A stretch of 58,821 nucleotides of DNA from Clostridium sp. CAG:433 (GTDB lineage Bacteria > Bacillota_I > Bacilli_A > RF39 > UBA660): the NCBI GenBank assembly GCA_000433675.1, contig FR893537.1, forward strand, positions 1 through 58,821. The letters run 5' to 3'. Position numbers and translations under genes: made by a program. Under the pieces are notes generated by a model. It was not told the DNA's origin. It did no database searches and was given only the letters and a program-made list of their open reading frames with translations. Positions 32,657 through 40,869 of the stretch are shown in pieces; the first letter of the stretch is position 1, and each line of letters begins with the position of its first letter.

Positions 32657-33310
32657 TTATTTTTTTAATATTAGTCTTCGTTCTTCTGAAATTTTTAAAG
32701 TATCTATAGTCTTATTAAAACCATCAGACATTTCTCTTATTTGAATATCTTTATTACTACTTACAATTTCTTTTGACATTAAAATTAAGTTATTATATTT
32801 GTTTACAGCATCCTCTATATTACCGCGACCTTTTTTTAATAAATCTTGTATATATTTTATAAGTCTAATATCTGCAGATTTTATTTTGTCACTTGTTATT
32901 TTGCCCTCTGAAACAAATTCATTACCATAGTGAATAGTACTTCTAAAAGCTCTTATATTATTATCAATTAAAAAATCTATCACCTCAGTTGTAAATGGAT
33001 CATATTCTTCTTCACCTGCATATAAATCAGTTAAGCCTACAATAGATAAGGATACTCCATTTCTACCATTTACATGTGATTCCCTATCATCCATAAGAAT
33101 TAAATCATCTTCTGAATATGATCTTATACCAAATTTATTAATATTTTCCATTGATAATACACCATATTTTATTATTAAAGGGGCATCTTTATAAGGGGCA
33201 TTATGGTGATATTTTGCATTATCAACGTTTTTTAATGCATATGAATACGTACTTAATATATCTCTTATATATTCAAGTGCATACTTTTCTCTAATAATTT
33301 TCTCATTCAT
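32657..33310 (-). CDS. Hypothetical protein, possible ADP-ribosyltransferase-like fold
   Basis: 217 residues, soluble, with no family I can name. Residues 34-53 (YHHNAPYKDAPLIIKYGVLS) resemble strand 1 of ART/Tpt1/DarT-type folds, where a His precedes an II..G element. NGVSLSIVG (85-92) could be strand 2, and NEFVSEGKITSDKI (130-143) has the E-x-x-V-x-x-x-I pattern often found at the catalytic Glu. The C-terminal 70 residues are helical and charged. This is inference from pattern only. A poly-T run follows the stop. Its upstream neighbour is a divergent unknown gene. Confidence 0.55.
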   Translation of the reverse strand: MNEKIIREKYALEYIRDILSTYSYALKNVDNAKYHHNAPYKDAPLIIKYGVLSMENINKFGIRSYSEDDLILMDDRESHVNGRNGVSLSIVGLTDLYAGEEEYDPFTTEVIDFLIDNNIRAFRSTIHYGNEFVSEGKITSDKIKSADIRLIKYIQDLLKKGRGNIEDAVNKYNNLILMSKEIVSSNKDIQIREMSDGFNKTIDTLKISEERRLILKK

Positions 33311-33501
33311 CGTTTATTAACCTCTCTTGTAATTTATTATATTCATAAGCAATAAAAATTAATACTATTATTATCTTATAACACAGGTATATATGTTATC
33401 ATAATAAGTAATAAATATCAACAATAAAAAATAATTAACTAAAATAACTTTATTTTATGATACATTTTTTGTTATAATATATAAAAATAGGAGATGAATT
33501 T

Positions 33502-34269
33502 ATGAAGTATGAAGAGGGATTGAAAAAAATTTTAGGAAATAGTGATTTATTTTGGTACAACCTAATAAATGAATTTGTAGAATCAGAATATGCTGACAAA
33601 GATCTTGCTTTAAAAGATTTAGAAACACTTGCACAAAATCAAGAAAAATTTAAAATGTTTGCTAAGGCTCTTACTGAAAGAAAAACAGATTTTGCAGGTG
33701 TAAAAAAAGATTATATTGATTCTTTAACCACAGAAAAAGAAAATATCAATGAAAGCAAATATGATTATAAATCACATGCTAAACAACTATCTATACCAAT
33801 ATTAAATGGTTTTAAATTAGAGAATAATTTAGATGAGCAAACAATTTTATTTGCACAAGGTAATGGTTATATTGAACAACTTGTATCTGATGGTCATATT
33901 GAAAATGATGATTTCGAAAAAAGAATTGATTTAGTTATAAATAATACAAAGAATTTTATGAAGGCTAACAATTGTGAAAATGTAGAAAATAGTTTCAAAT
34001 TTTATAAAGATTATACAAATGGTATATTTAATTTTAAAATATATGTATGTGATTTAATTATTCAAGGGAAAGTATTGAGACAATTTATTTCATATTTTGT
34101 TGAACCAAAACTACAAGATTTCTATCAATTAACTGTTAGTGTTGGGCCATTCGATTTTCCTACTAATCAAATCAAAATTGATCAAATTGATTTAAATAAT
34201 GATCCGACAACAAAAAGTCTTGATATATTAAATACATTATTACTCAATAATATAAAATATAAAGAATAA
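33502..34269 (+). CDS. Hypothetical cytoplasmic protein
   Basis: 255 residues with no signal or membrane segment and no family recognised. The first ~90 residues are helical and charged. The middle has a GNGYIEQLVSDGH segment. The C-terminal 80 residues look beta-rich (FNFKIYVCDLIIQGKVLRQF, then LTVSVGPFDFPTN). An AGGAGATGA ribosome site precedes the ATG. It stands alone, divergent from the possible ART-fold gene, with AT-rich gaps on both sides. Confidence 0.6.
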   Translation: MKYEEGLKKILGNSDLFWYNLINEFVESEYADKDLALKDLETLAQNQEKFKMFAKALTERKTDFAGVKKDYIDSLTTEKENINESKYDYKSHAKQLSIPILNGFKLENNLDEQTILFAQGNGYIEQLVSDGHIENDDFEKRIDLVINNTKNFMKANNCENVENSFKFYKDYTNGIFNFKIYVCDLIIQGKVLRQFISYFVEPKLQDFYQLTVSVGPFDFPTNQIKIDQIDLNNDPTTKSLDILNTLLLNNIKYKE

Positions 34270-34420
34270 TAATAAAAACAAAAGTTATAAAATATTTTCT
34301 AAAAAACTATTAATTTTATTATTAAATATAATGTTATTTTGAAAATAAAAAATTAATAATTATTAAGTAAAATAAATATTTTGTCCAATTTATTAATATA
34401 CTTCATTAGAGGGTGATAAT

Positions 34421-35353
34421 TTGGACGGAATATTTTTTTTATTACTAGCTTTTTGTACAATATATATGAGTATAAAACTATCATATTATGGTGATGTTTT
34501 ATCAAAGCAATCTAAAGTAGGAGCAGCTTTTGTTGGTGGACTTTTAATTGCATCAATAACTAGTCTCCCAGAATTTGTTACAAGTGTATCCGCGGTTGTT
34601 TTAGATAATGCATCATTATCTTTTGGTGACATTGTTGGAAGTAATATGTTTAACATATTTGTTTTAGCAGTCTACAACATATATTTTTTTAAATCTAATT
34701 TATTTAGAAATACATCAAATAAATATATATTTGAATGTTTAATATTAGTTTCAGATTACATATTTATCATATTAGGATGCCATAATATAATAGTAAATAT
34801 TGTGTCTCTATTATTATTTTTTGCATATCTAGTTTATATGTATTCTGTATTTAAAAATGACAAAAAAGAGGAAGAAGAAATAAATGAAAAGCAAAAATTT
34901 ATTTTGTTAAAATTCATATTAACTGGAATTGTTATGGTCGTTTTAAGTGTACTTTTAACATATCAAGCAGATAAAATAGCGCATATGTATCCAAAATTTT
35001 CATCTAGTTCTATAGGTGCGATTCTTTTAGGAATTACAACAAGTCTTCCAGAAGTAGTTACAACATTCGCATTATTAAAATTAAATAATTATAACATGGC
35101 TATATCAAATATGCTTGGAAGTAACATATTTAATTTTTTAGTACTTGCGATATCTGACTTATTTATTAAAGATAATTATATATATAGTTACGCGGATAAA
35201 TATAGTATGTTTTACATATTTGGTGGAATATTTATAACAATTTTATTTGCAATTTCAATATTACTTAAATCAGAAAAGAAATTTATATATATTTTTATTT
35301 CAATAATTATGATTATTATATATTTTTCCGTATGGTATTTGCAATTTATATAA
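34421..35353 (+). CDS. Sodium/calcium exchanger family (CaCA) membrane protein
   Basis: 310 residues with ~10 hydrophobic segments in two inverted halves. The alpha-repeats are ASITSLPEFVTSVSAV with GSNMFNIF in the first half, and GITTSLPEVVTTFALLKL with NMLGSNIFNFL in the second. The acidic residues in these repeats bind the cation. A charged loop (NDKKEEEEINEKQ) links the halves. The start codon is TTG at 34421, supported by the strong GAGGGTGAT ribosome site just before it. It would extrude Ca2+ against Na+ or H+. Confidence 0.9.
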   Translation: MDGIFFLLLAFCTIYMSIKLSYYGDVLSKQSKVGAAFVGGLLIASITSLPEFVTSVSAVVLDNASLSFGDIVGSNMFNIFVLAVYNIYFFKSNLFRNTSNKYIFECLILVSDYIFIILGCHNIIVNIVSLLLFFAYLVYMYSVFKNDKKEEEEINEKQKFILLKFILTGIVMVVLSVLLTYQADKIAHMYPKFSSSSIGAILLGITTSLPEVVTTFALLKLNNYNMAISNMLGSNIFNFLVLAISDLFIKDNYIYSYADKYSMFYIFGGIFITILFAISILLKSEKKFIYIFISIIMIIIYFSVWYLQFI

Positions 35354-35396
35354 AATATGATAAAATATTATTAGCTTTAAATGAGGAGGAATCAAG

Positions 35397-35612
35397 ATGG
35401 AAATAGCATTATTAGTAATATCAGTCCTTTTAATAACAGTTGTTTTATTACAAAGTGGGAAAGCAGAAAGTGCTAGTAATATAATGATGGGTGCGAGTGC
35501 TGAACTTTTTGCCCAAAGAAAAGAAAGAGGATCAGAACTATTTTTAAGTAGAATGACACTAATATTAGGATTATTATTTTTTGTAATTTGTTTAGTAATG
35601 TCATTGATGTAA
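35397..35612 (+). CDS. secG: Protein translocase subunit SecG
   Basis: 71 residues with two membrane helices (about 2-20 and 51-70). LLQSGKAESASNIMMGASAE and LFAQRKERGSE in the cytoplasmic loop are the SecG signature. It associates with SecYE to aid preprotein export. A GAGGAGGA ribosome site precedes it. The secG-rnr-smpB-ssrA order is conserved in Firmicutes. Confidence 0.93.
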   Translation: MEIALLVISVLLITVVLLQSGKAESASNIMMGASAELFAQRKERGSELFLSRMTLILGLLFFVICLVMSLM

Positions 35613-35631
35613 AAGACATATTTATGTCTTT
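35612..35631 (+). terminator. Hairpin between secG and rnr (possible attenuator)
   Basis: An 8-bp stem AAAGACAT / ATGTCTTT with loop ATTT and a following TTGTTTTAT, situated inside what is normally a continuous secG-rnr operon. It could be a partial terminator that lowers rnr expression. Confidence 0.55.
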
Positions 35632-35651
35632 TTGTTTTATATGGAGGAAAT

Positions 35652-37790
35652 ATGAGAGAAGAAATTATAGAACTATTAGGAAAAGAAAAAAGAGCATTAT
35701 CCGCAACCGAAATATGTGATAAGTTAAATCTTAATACTGCAGGAGAATTAAAAAAATTACTTGATAACCTTAGAATATTAGAAGAAGGTTATACTGTTTA
35801 TAGATCAAATAAAGATAAATATATGTTATTTGAAAATAGTCATTTACTAAAAGGAAGATTAAGCGTAAATAAAAAAGGATTTGGTTTTGTAATAGTAGAT
35901 GGTAGAGATGAAGATATTTATATAGATGCTAAAAACATGAATGGTGCCTTAAATAATGATTTAGTTGTAGTTGAAGAACTAAAAGGACAAAACGGTAAGA
36001 AAACAGAAGGAAGAGTTGTAAAAGTATTAAAGAAAGAAAATAACTTAATCGTTGGTGAATACAAAATAATTGATGGTAATCCTCATTTCATTCCAGATGA
36101 TAAAAAATTAAAAATGGAAATAATTTTAGATAATAAAGATTTAGATGATTTAGTAGATGGACACAAAATTCAAGTAAGTATAGTAAAAGAAATGGGTAAA
36201 TATAAATACTTAGGAGAAGTAGTTAAAATAATTGGTCATAAAAATGATCCTGGTGTTGATATTTTATCTATTATATATGATCATGGAATAAATGATACAT
36301 TTACTGATGAAGTTATGGAAGAAGTTAATGCACTTCCTAGTGAAGTTCTTGATAGTGATAGAAAAGGTAGAAAAGATTTAACTGACATGACAATATTCAC
36401 AATTGATGGTGATGATACAAAAGATATAGATGATGCTATATCAATCAGTAAAAAAGGTGAAAATTATATTTTAGGAGTACATATTGCAGATGTATCGTAT
36501 TATGTAAAAGAAGGTACAGCATTATATAAAGAAGCATATTCTAGAGGAACAAGTGTATATTTAGTTGATAGAGTTGTACCAATGCTTCCTCATAAATTAT
36601 CTAATGGAATATGTTCACTTAATCCAAATGTTGATAGACTTGCAATATCTTGTATAATGGAAATAACTCCTAATGGTAAAATAGTATCACATGATATATT
36701 TGAAAGTGTTATAAGATCAAGAATTCAAATGACTTATAAAAAAGTTAATAAAATATTAAATGATGAAGAAACTCCTGAAGGATATGAACCATTTAAAGAT
36801 GATTTAAAATTAATGTGGGAACTTGCTAAAATTCTTAGAAAAGAAAAATTAGCAAGAGGATACTTAGACTTTGATGTTGATGAACCTAAAATATTAGTTG
36901 ATGAAAATTGTAAACCTTATGATGTTGTTTTAAGAGAACGTGGTAAAGGCGAAAATATGATTGAGGACTTTATGATTGCAGCTAACGAAACAGTTGCAGA
37001 ACATGTTTTCTATATGGGACTTCCTTTTGTATACAGAGTACACGAAGTACCAGATAATGAAAAAGTTGAGGAATTCTTAAATTCAATTAGCATGCTTGGT
37101 TACCATGTCGTTGGTGATAGAAACTTTGTTTATCCAAAATCAATGAAAAAAATACTTGATCAATTGAGAGACAAAGAAGGTTTTGAAATTTTATCTACAT
37201 TATTATTAAGATGTATGAAAAAAGCAGTTTATAAACCTGAAAATCTAGGTCACTATGGTCTTGCTTCAAAATGTTATACACATTTTACATCACCTATTAG
37301 AAGATTCCCAGATACAACTGTACATAATTTACTTAGAAAATATATATTTAATGAGCCAAATGATAAAGAATTAAATAGACTTATAGAGTATTGGGAAGAA
37401 AATTTACCTGCACTTTGTGATCATGCATCAGAAAAAGAAAGAGATTCTATTGACTGTGAAAGAGATGTAGAATCAATGAAAATGGCAGAGTATATGGAAA
37501 GTCATATTGGTGAAGAATATGATGGAACTATTTCTTCAGTTATGAATTTTGGTTTATTTGTACAATTAGATAATATGATTGAAGGTCTTGTACATATATC
37601 TGAAATTAAAGGTGATTATTATACATTTGATGAAACTACTCATACATTAAGAGGAGAAAAGAAAGGTAAAATGTATAAATTAGGACAAAAAGTAAGAGTT
37701 GTTGTAACTAATGCTTCAAAAGAAAATAGTACTATTGATTTTAATTTAGTAGAAGGTAATAAAAATGGAAATAATAAACAGAAAAGCTAA
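35652..37790 (+). CDS. rnr: Ribonuclease R
   Basis: 712 residues: an N-terminal helix-turn-helix (residues 1-60) and two cold-shock domains. The RNB catalytic domain has the Asp-rich active site DGDDTKDIDDAIS and SNGICSLNPNVDRL, and the C-terminal S1 domain has FGLFVQLDNMIEGLVHIS. It is a 3'-5' processive exonuclease that degrades structured RNA and acts with tmRNA/SmpB on non-stop mRNA, matching its genomic place. It overlaps smpB by 26 bases. Confidence 0.97.
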   Translation: MREEIIELLGKEKRALSATEICDKLNLNTAGELKKLLDNLRILEEGYTVYRSNKDKYMLFENSHLLKGRLSVNKKGFGFVIVDGRDEDIYIDAKNMNGALNNDLVVVEELKGQNGKKTEGRVVKVLKKENNLIVGEYKIIDGNPHFIPDDKKLKMEIILDNKDLDDLVDGHKIQVSIVKEMGKYKYLGEVVKIIGHKNDPGVDILSIIYDHGINDTFTDEVMEEVNALPSEVLDSDRKGRKDLTDMTIFTIDGDDTKDIDDAISISKKGENYILGVHIADVSYYVKEGTALYKEAYSRGTSVYLVDRVVPMLPHKLSNGICSLNPNVDRLAISCIMEITPNGKIVSHDIFESVIRSRIQMTYKKVNKILNDEETPEGYEPFKDDLKLMWELAKILRKEKLARGYLDFDVDEPKILVDENCKPYDVVLRERGKGENMIEDFMIAANETVAEHVFYMGLPFVYRVHEVPDNEKVEEFLNSISMLGYHVVGDRNFVYPKSMKKILDQLRDKEGFEILSTLLLRCMKKAVYKPENLGHYGLASKCYTHFTSPIRRFPDTTVHNLLRKYIFNEPNDKELNRLIEYWEENLPALCDHASEKERDSIDCERDVESMKMAEYMESHIGEEYDGTISSVMNFGLFVQLDNMIEGLVHISEIKGDYYTFDETTHTLRGEKKGKMYKLGQKVRVVVTNASKENSTIDFNLVEGNKNGNNKQKS

Positions 37791-38205
37791 GTTTGAATAT
37801 GAAATATTAGATAAATTTGAAGCAGGAATAGTACTTACTGGAACTGAAATTAAATCAATCAGAAATGGTAATGCTAATATAAAAGATAGTTATGCAATAA
37901 TAAAAAATGGTGAAGTATTTTTACTAAATATGTTTATATCAGAATATAAAGAAGGAAATATATTTAATCATGAAGAAACTAGAACTAGAAAACTTTTACT
38001 TCATAAAAATGAAATAAGAAAAATTAATGATAGAATTAAAATAAAAGGATTAACTATAGTACCTTTAAAAGTATATTTTGTAAGAGGAAAAGCAAAAGTA
38101 GAAATAGGAATTGCAAGAGGTAAACATACTTATGATAAAAAAGAAAGTATTAAACAAAGAGATATAGATAGAGAAATGAAAAAGTCATTAAAAGAAAGAT
38201 TCTAA
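37765..38205 (+). CDS. smpB: SsrA-binding protein SmpB
   Basis: 146 residues: NRKAKFEYEILDKFEAGIVL, the motif TGTEIKSIRNGNANIKDSY, a core RGKAKVEIGIARGKHTYDKK and a basic C-terminal helix that enters the empty mRNA channel. It delivers tmRNA to stalled ribosomes. Start overlaps rnr in another frame; the tmRNA gene follows 39 bases later. Confidence 0.96.
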   Translation: MEIINRKAKFEYEILDKFEAGIVLTGTEIKSIRNGNANIKDSYAIIKNGEVFLLNMFISEYKEGNIFNHEETRTRKLLLHKNEIRKINDRIKIKGLTIVPLKVYFVRGKAKVEIGIARGKHTYDKKESIKQRDIDREMKKSLKERF

Positions 38206-38207
38206 TT

Positions 38208-38236
38208 TTGACTTTTTCTTTATTTTATACTATAAT
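38208..38236 (+). promoter_or_regulatory. Sigma-A promoter of ssrA
   Basis: TTGACT (38208-38213), 17 bases and TATAAT (38231-38236), ending 8 bases before the first base of the tmRNA. It overlaps the region just after the smpB stop, giving ssrA its own transcript. Confidence 0.8.
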
Positions 38237-38244
38237 TTTGTTAT

Positions 38245-38625
38245 GGGCCTGTATATGGTTTCGACAGAAATGTTTAAAATTAAGTGGCAAGTCGGAGGCA
38301 CCCGTTAGTGTGCAAACAAAAAATAAATGGAAACAAAATTAAAGATGCATTTGCATCACTATTCAGAACTAATAGTGTAGCCGTAGGTGTTTAGTCACAA
38401 ATGCAATTTTCTATTATCTTTTCTTGCGTAGATTATAGAAAATTCGAACTTTAGCAAGATATATTATTACTTAGCCTAGAAGTAATAATGAATAATTATA
38501 GGCTTACTAATTTGTAGGTTGTTAGTTTCTTTTATAAATTAGGACAAATAAAAAACTAACTAAACTTGTAGAAGCTTTCTGGTATGCATTTTTGGACAGG
38601 AGTTCGACTCTCCTCAGGTCCACCA
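38245..38625 (+). ncRNA. ssrA: Transfer-messenger RNA (tmRNA, ssrA)
   Basis: 381 bases. The 5' end GGGCCTG and 3' CAGGTCC form a 7-bp acceptor stem with the alanine identity G-U at the third pair; the encoded ACCA end is at 38622-38625. TGGTTTCGACAG near the start and GAGTTCGACTCTC near the end are the conserved D-like and T-arm regions. The most plausible tag frame is GGA at 38329 to TAG at 38392-38394, coding GNKIKDAFASLFRTN then SVAVGV after the alanine carried by the tmRNA. This tag is longer than usual and ends unusually. A terminator follows at 38644. Confidence 0.96.
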
Positions 38626-38643
38626 AATTTGAAATAAACAAAA

Positions 38644-38661
38644 AATAACCCTAAGGTTATT
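38644..38661 (+). terminator. Intrinsic terminator of ssrA
   Basis: A 7-bp stem AATAACC / GGTTATT with loop CTAA and a run of T. It overlaps the end of the convergent sortase gene. Confidence 0.85.
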
Positions 38662-39442
38662 TTTTTTCTAATTTGATTAATTTAGCATGTAAAACTAATT
38701 TTTCATTATTTCTGTAACATGTTGATAATGTAAGAATTTTGTCATTATCTAAAACATCAGTATCAAATTTATATATACTTCTATTTTTTACCATTTTAAT
38801 ATAGTTTTCAAATTCATTATCGCTTGTAAATTTTATTTTTAAATAATCATCTGTAGTAGGAATATGATATATACTAAATACTTCCCACAATGTATTTTCT
38901 TCTTCTGTTGAAATTCTAATTATATAATTTTCTTTATCATTAATCCATTCTTGTTTTAAAGTATTTTTAAGACTTCCGAACATTGTTTTATCAAGTCTTG
39001 AATGAGCATATATTATTGTATTTTTATCATTAAATCCATCATTTCTATAGTCCTCAAATAACCATCCTGCATCATTATATTTTTTATCGAATGAATGAGT
39101 CAGATAAAAATTATTATCTGTATATTGGACAAATGGATAATTTATATTTGTTCCTTTTACATCTATCCAACCAACAACATCACTATTTTTATTTTTTAAT
39201 TCACTAAAATCAACATTATTTAAATTAGTGTTTTTAAGTGTAGACGACTCATCTTTAACAATTGTATTTTCATTATCTTCTACTTTTTCTATTTTAACTA
39301 GATCATTGATTTCATCTAACTGTTTACTAATTTGATTATTCTGTTTATTCCATTTATTTATAAAATTAAGAGAAAAAAACAAAAGTAATAATGAAATACC
39401 TAGTAATAAATATGCAAAAACTTTAATAATATTTTTCATCAT
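38657..39442 (-). CDS. srtB: Class B sortase
   Basis: 261 residues: a membrane anchor at about 8-27, a helical stalk (to about 75) and the sortase barrel. The catalytic Cys is C242 in TLSTC, and the catalytic His is in IIYAHSR. VGWIDVKGTNINYPFVQ and the DAGWLFEDYRN insert are typical of class B enzymes. The Arg normally found about 8-10 residues after the Cys is absent; the matching place in CYRNNEKLVLHAKL holds Lys248. No pilin or obvious substrate is in the window. It anchors or cross-links surface proteins if active. Confidence 0.9.
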   Translation of the reverse strand: MMKNIIKVFAYLLLGISLLLLFFSLNFINKWNKQNNQISKQLDEINDLVKIEKVEDNENTIVKDESSTLKNTNLNNVDFSELKNKNSDVVGWIDVKGTNINYPFVQYTDNNFYLTHSFDKKYNDAGWLFEDYRNDGFNDKNTIIYAHSRLDKTMFGSLKNTLKQEWINDKENYIIRISTEEENTLWEVFSIYHIPTTDDYLKIKFTSDNEFENYIKMVKNRSIYKFDTDVLDNDKILTLSTCYRNNEKLVLHAKLIKLEKK

Positions 39443-39490
39443 ATCATCCTACCTTACAATTATTATAACATTAATATAAACAAAAAAAAA

Positions 39491-39507
39491 GAAAACTATT
39501 CGTTTTC
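39491..39507 (-). terminator. Intrinsic terminator of eno
   Basis: A 6-bp stem GAAAAC / GTTTTC with a 5-base loop and a long T run on the minus strand. The eno stop codon (TAG) is at the stem-loop border. Confidence 0.8.
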
Positions 39508-40737
39508 TTCAATTTGTTCATAAATTCTAAGTAATCTGTTATATTTGCATACTCTATCTGTTCTAGATAAAGAACCTGTTTTTATTTGACCTAAAGAAAG
39601 TCCAACAGCTAAATCAGCAATAAATGTATCTTCTGTTTCACCACTTCTATGTGAAATAATTGTTTTATATCCAGCTTTTTTAGCCATATCAATAGTTTCT
39701 AAAGCTTCTGTTACTGTACCTATTTGATTAAATTTAATAAGTATTGCATTTGCAGCTTTTTCTTTTATACCACGAGCAAGTAATTCTTTATTAGTAACAA
39801 ATAAATCATCACCAACTATTTGAACTCTATCACCTATTTTTTTAGTTAATAATCTAAATCCTTCAAAATCACTTTCATCTAATGGATCTTCTATTGAAAC
39901 AATAGGATATTTGCTTATTAAATCTTCATAATAGCTAACCATTTCTTCTTTTGTTTTCTTTTCACCAGTTCCAGAGAATACGTATAAATTAGTGTCTTCA
40001 TCATAAAATTCTGAAGCTGCGACATCAAGTCCAAGTTTAACATCTACACCAGGAGTGTAACCTGCTTTTTTTATAGCATCAACTATATATTCTAATGCTT
40101 CTTCATTTGAACTTAAGTTTGGTGCAAATCCACCTTCATCACCTACTGAAGTATTATACCCTTTTTCTTTTAATACTTTTTTAAGGTTATGGAATACTTC
40201 CGCACCACATCTAATTCTTTCTCTAAAATCTTTATTTTGTGGTAATATCATAAATTCTTGGAAATCAAGTAAGTTATCTGCATGAGCTCCACCATTTAAA
40301 ATATTCATCATAGGATATGGTAAATCTTTTCCATCTCCAACGTATTCATATAATTCTACATTTTCTTCATTTGCAGCTGCTTTAAGACAAGCTAATGAAA
40401 CTGCAAGCATAGCGTTTGCGCCTAAATTACTTTTTGATTTTGTTCCATCTAACATAATCATTTTATTATCTATGTCTTTTTGATTTTTTACTTCCATTCC
40501 TAGTATTTCAGGTGTAATTTTTGTTTTAACGTTATTAACTGCTTTTAAAACACCTTTACCCATAAATCTACTATCATTATCTCTTAATTCTAAAGCTTCA
40601 TTACTACCAGTTGATGCTCCACTTGGTACACTTGCGCGACCAAAAGCACCATCTTCTGTAAGTACATCTACTTCTACAGTAGGATTACCTCTTGAATCTA
40701 AAATTTCTCTTGCTTTTACATCTATTATTTTACTCAT
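39496..40737 (-). CDS. eno: Enolase
   Basis: 413 residues. It converts 2-phosphoglycerate to phosphoenolpyruvate in glycolysis. The N-terminus KIIDVKAREILDSRGNPTVE, GASTGSNEALELRD, the Mg2+ ligands in SIEDPLDESD and VGDDLF, and the signature IKFNQIGTVTE with SHRSGETEDTFIADLA are present. The usual signature is IKLNQIG, so Phe replaces Leu. The frame opens five codons upstream, but GGAGG lies 8 bases before the ATG at 40737. It is monocistronic. Confidence 0.97.
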   Translation of the reverse strand: MSKIIDVKAREILDSRGNPTVEVDVLTEDGAFGRASVPSGASTGSNEALELRDNDSRFMGKGVLKAVNNVKTKITPEILGMEVKNQKDIDNKMIMLDGTKSKSNLGANAMLAVSLACLKAAANEENVELYEYVGDGKDLPYPMMNILNGGAHADNLLDFQEFMILPQNKDFRERIRCGAEVFHNLKKVLKEKGYNTSVGDEGGFAPNLSSNEEALEYIVDAIKKAGYTPGVDVKLGLDVAASEFYDEDTNLYVFSGTGEKKTKEEMVSYYEDLISKYPIVSIEDPLDESDFEGFRLLTKKIGDRVQIVGDDLFVTNKELLARGIKEKAANAILIKFNQIGTVTEALETIDMAKKAGYKTIISHRSGETEDTFIADLAVGLSLGQIKTGSLSRTDRVCKYNRLLRIYEQIEENE

Positions 40738-40869
40738 AATATCATCCTCCAATATTTATTATACCTCAAAGTTTTAGTTATGGCATAAATTTTATATGTT
40801 TTGTTGTAAAATATAAGTATAATATTAATATTATTTATGATATAATATAAAAGTAAAGGAGTATAGCTT

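Noticed and set aside
33311..33501. RNA gene or promoter array in the 190-base AT-rich gap
   Set aside because: No cloverleaf, strong stem or convincing -35/-10 pair is seen; only low-complexity AT sequence.
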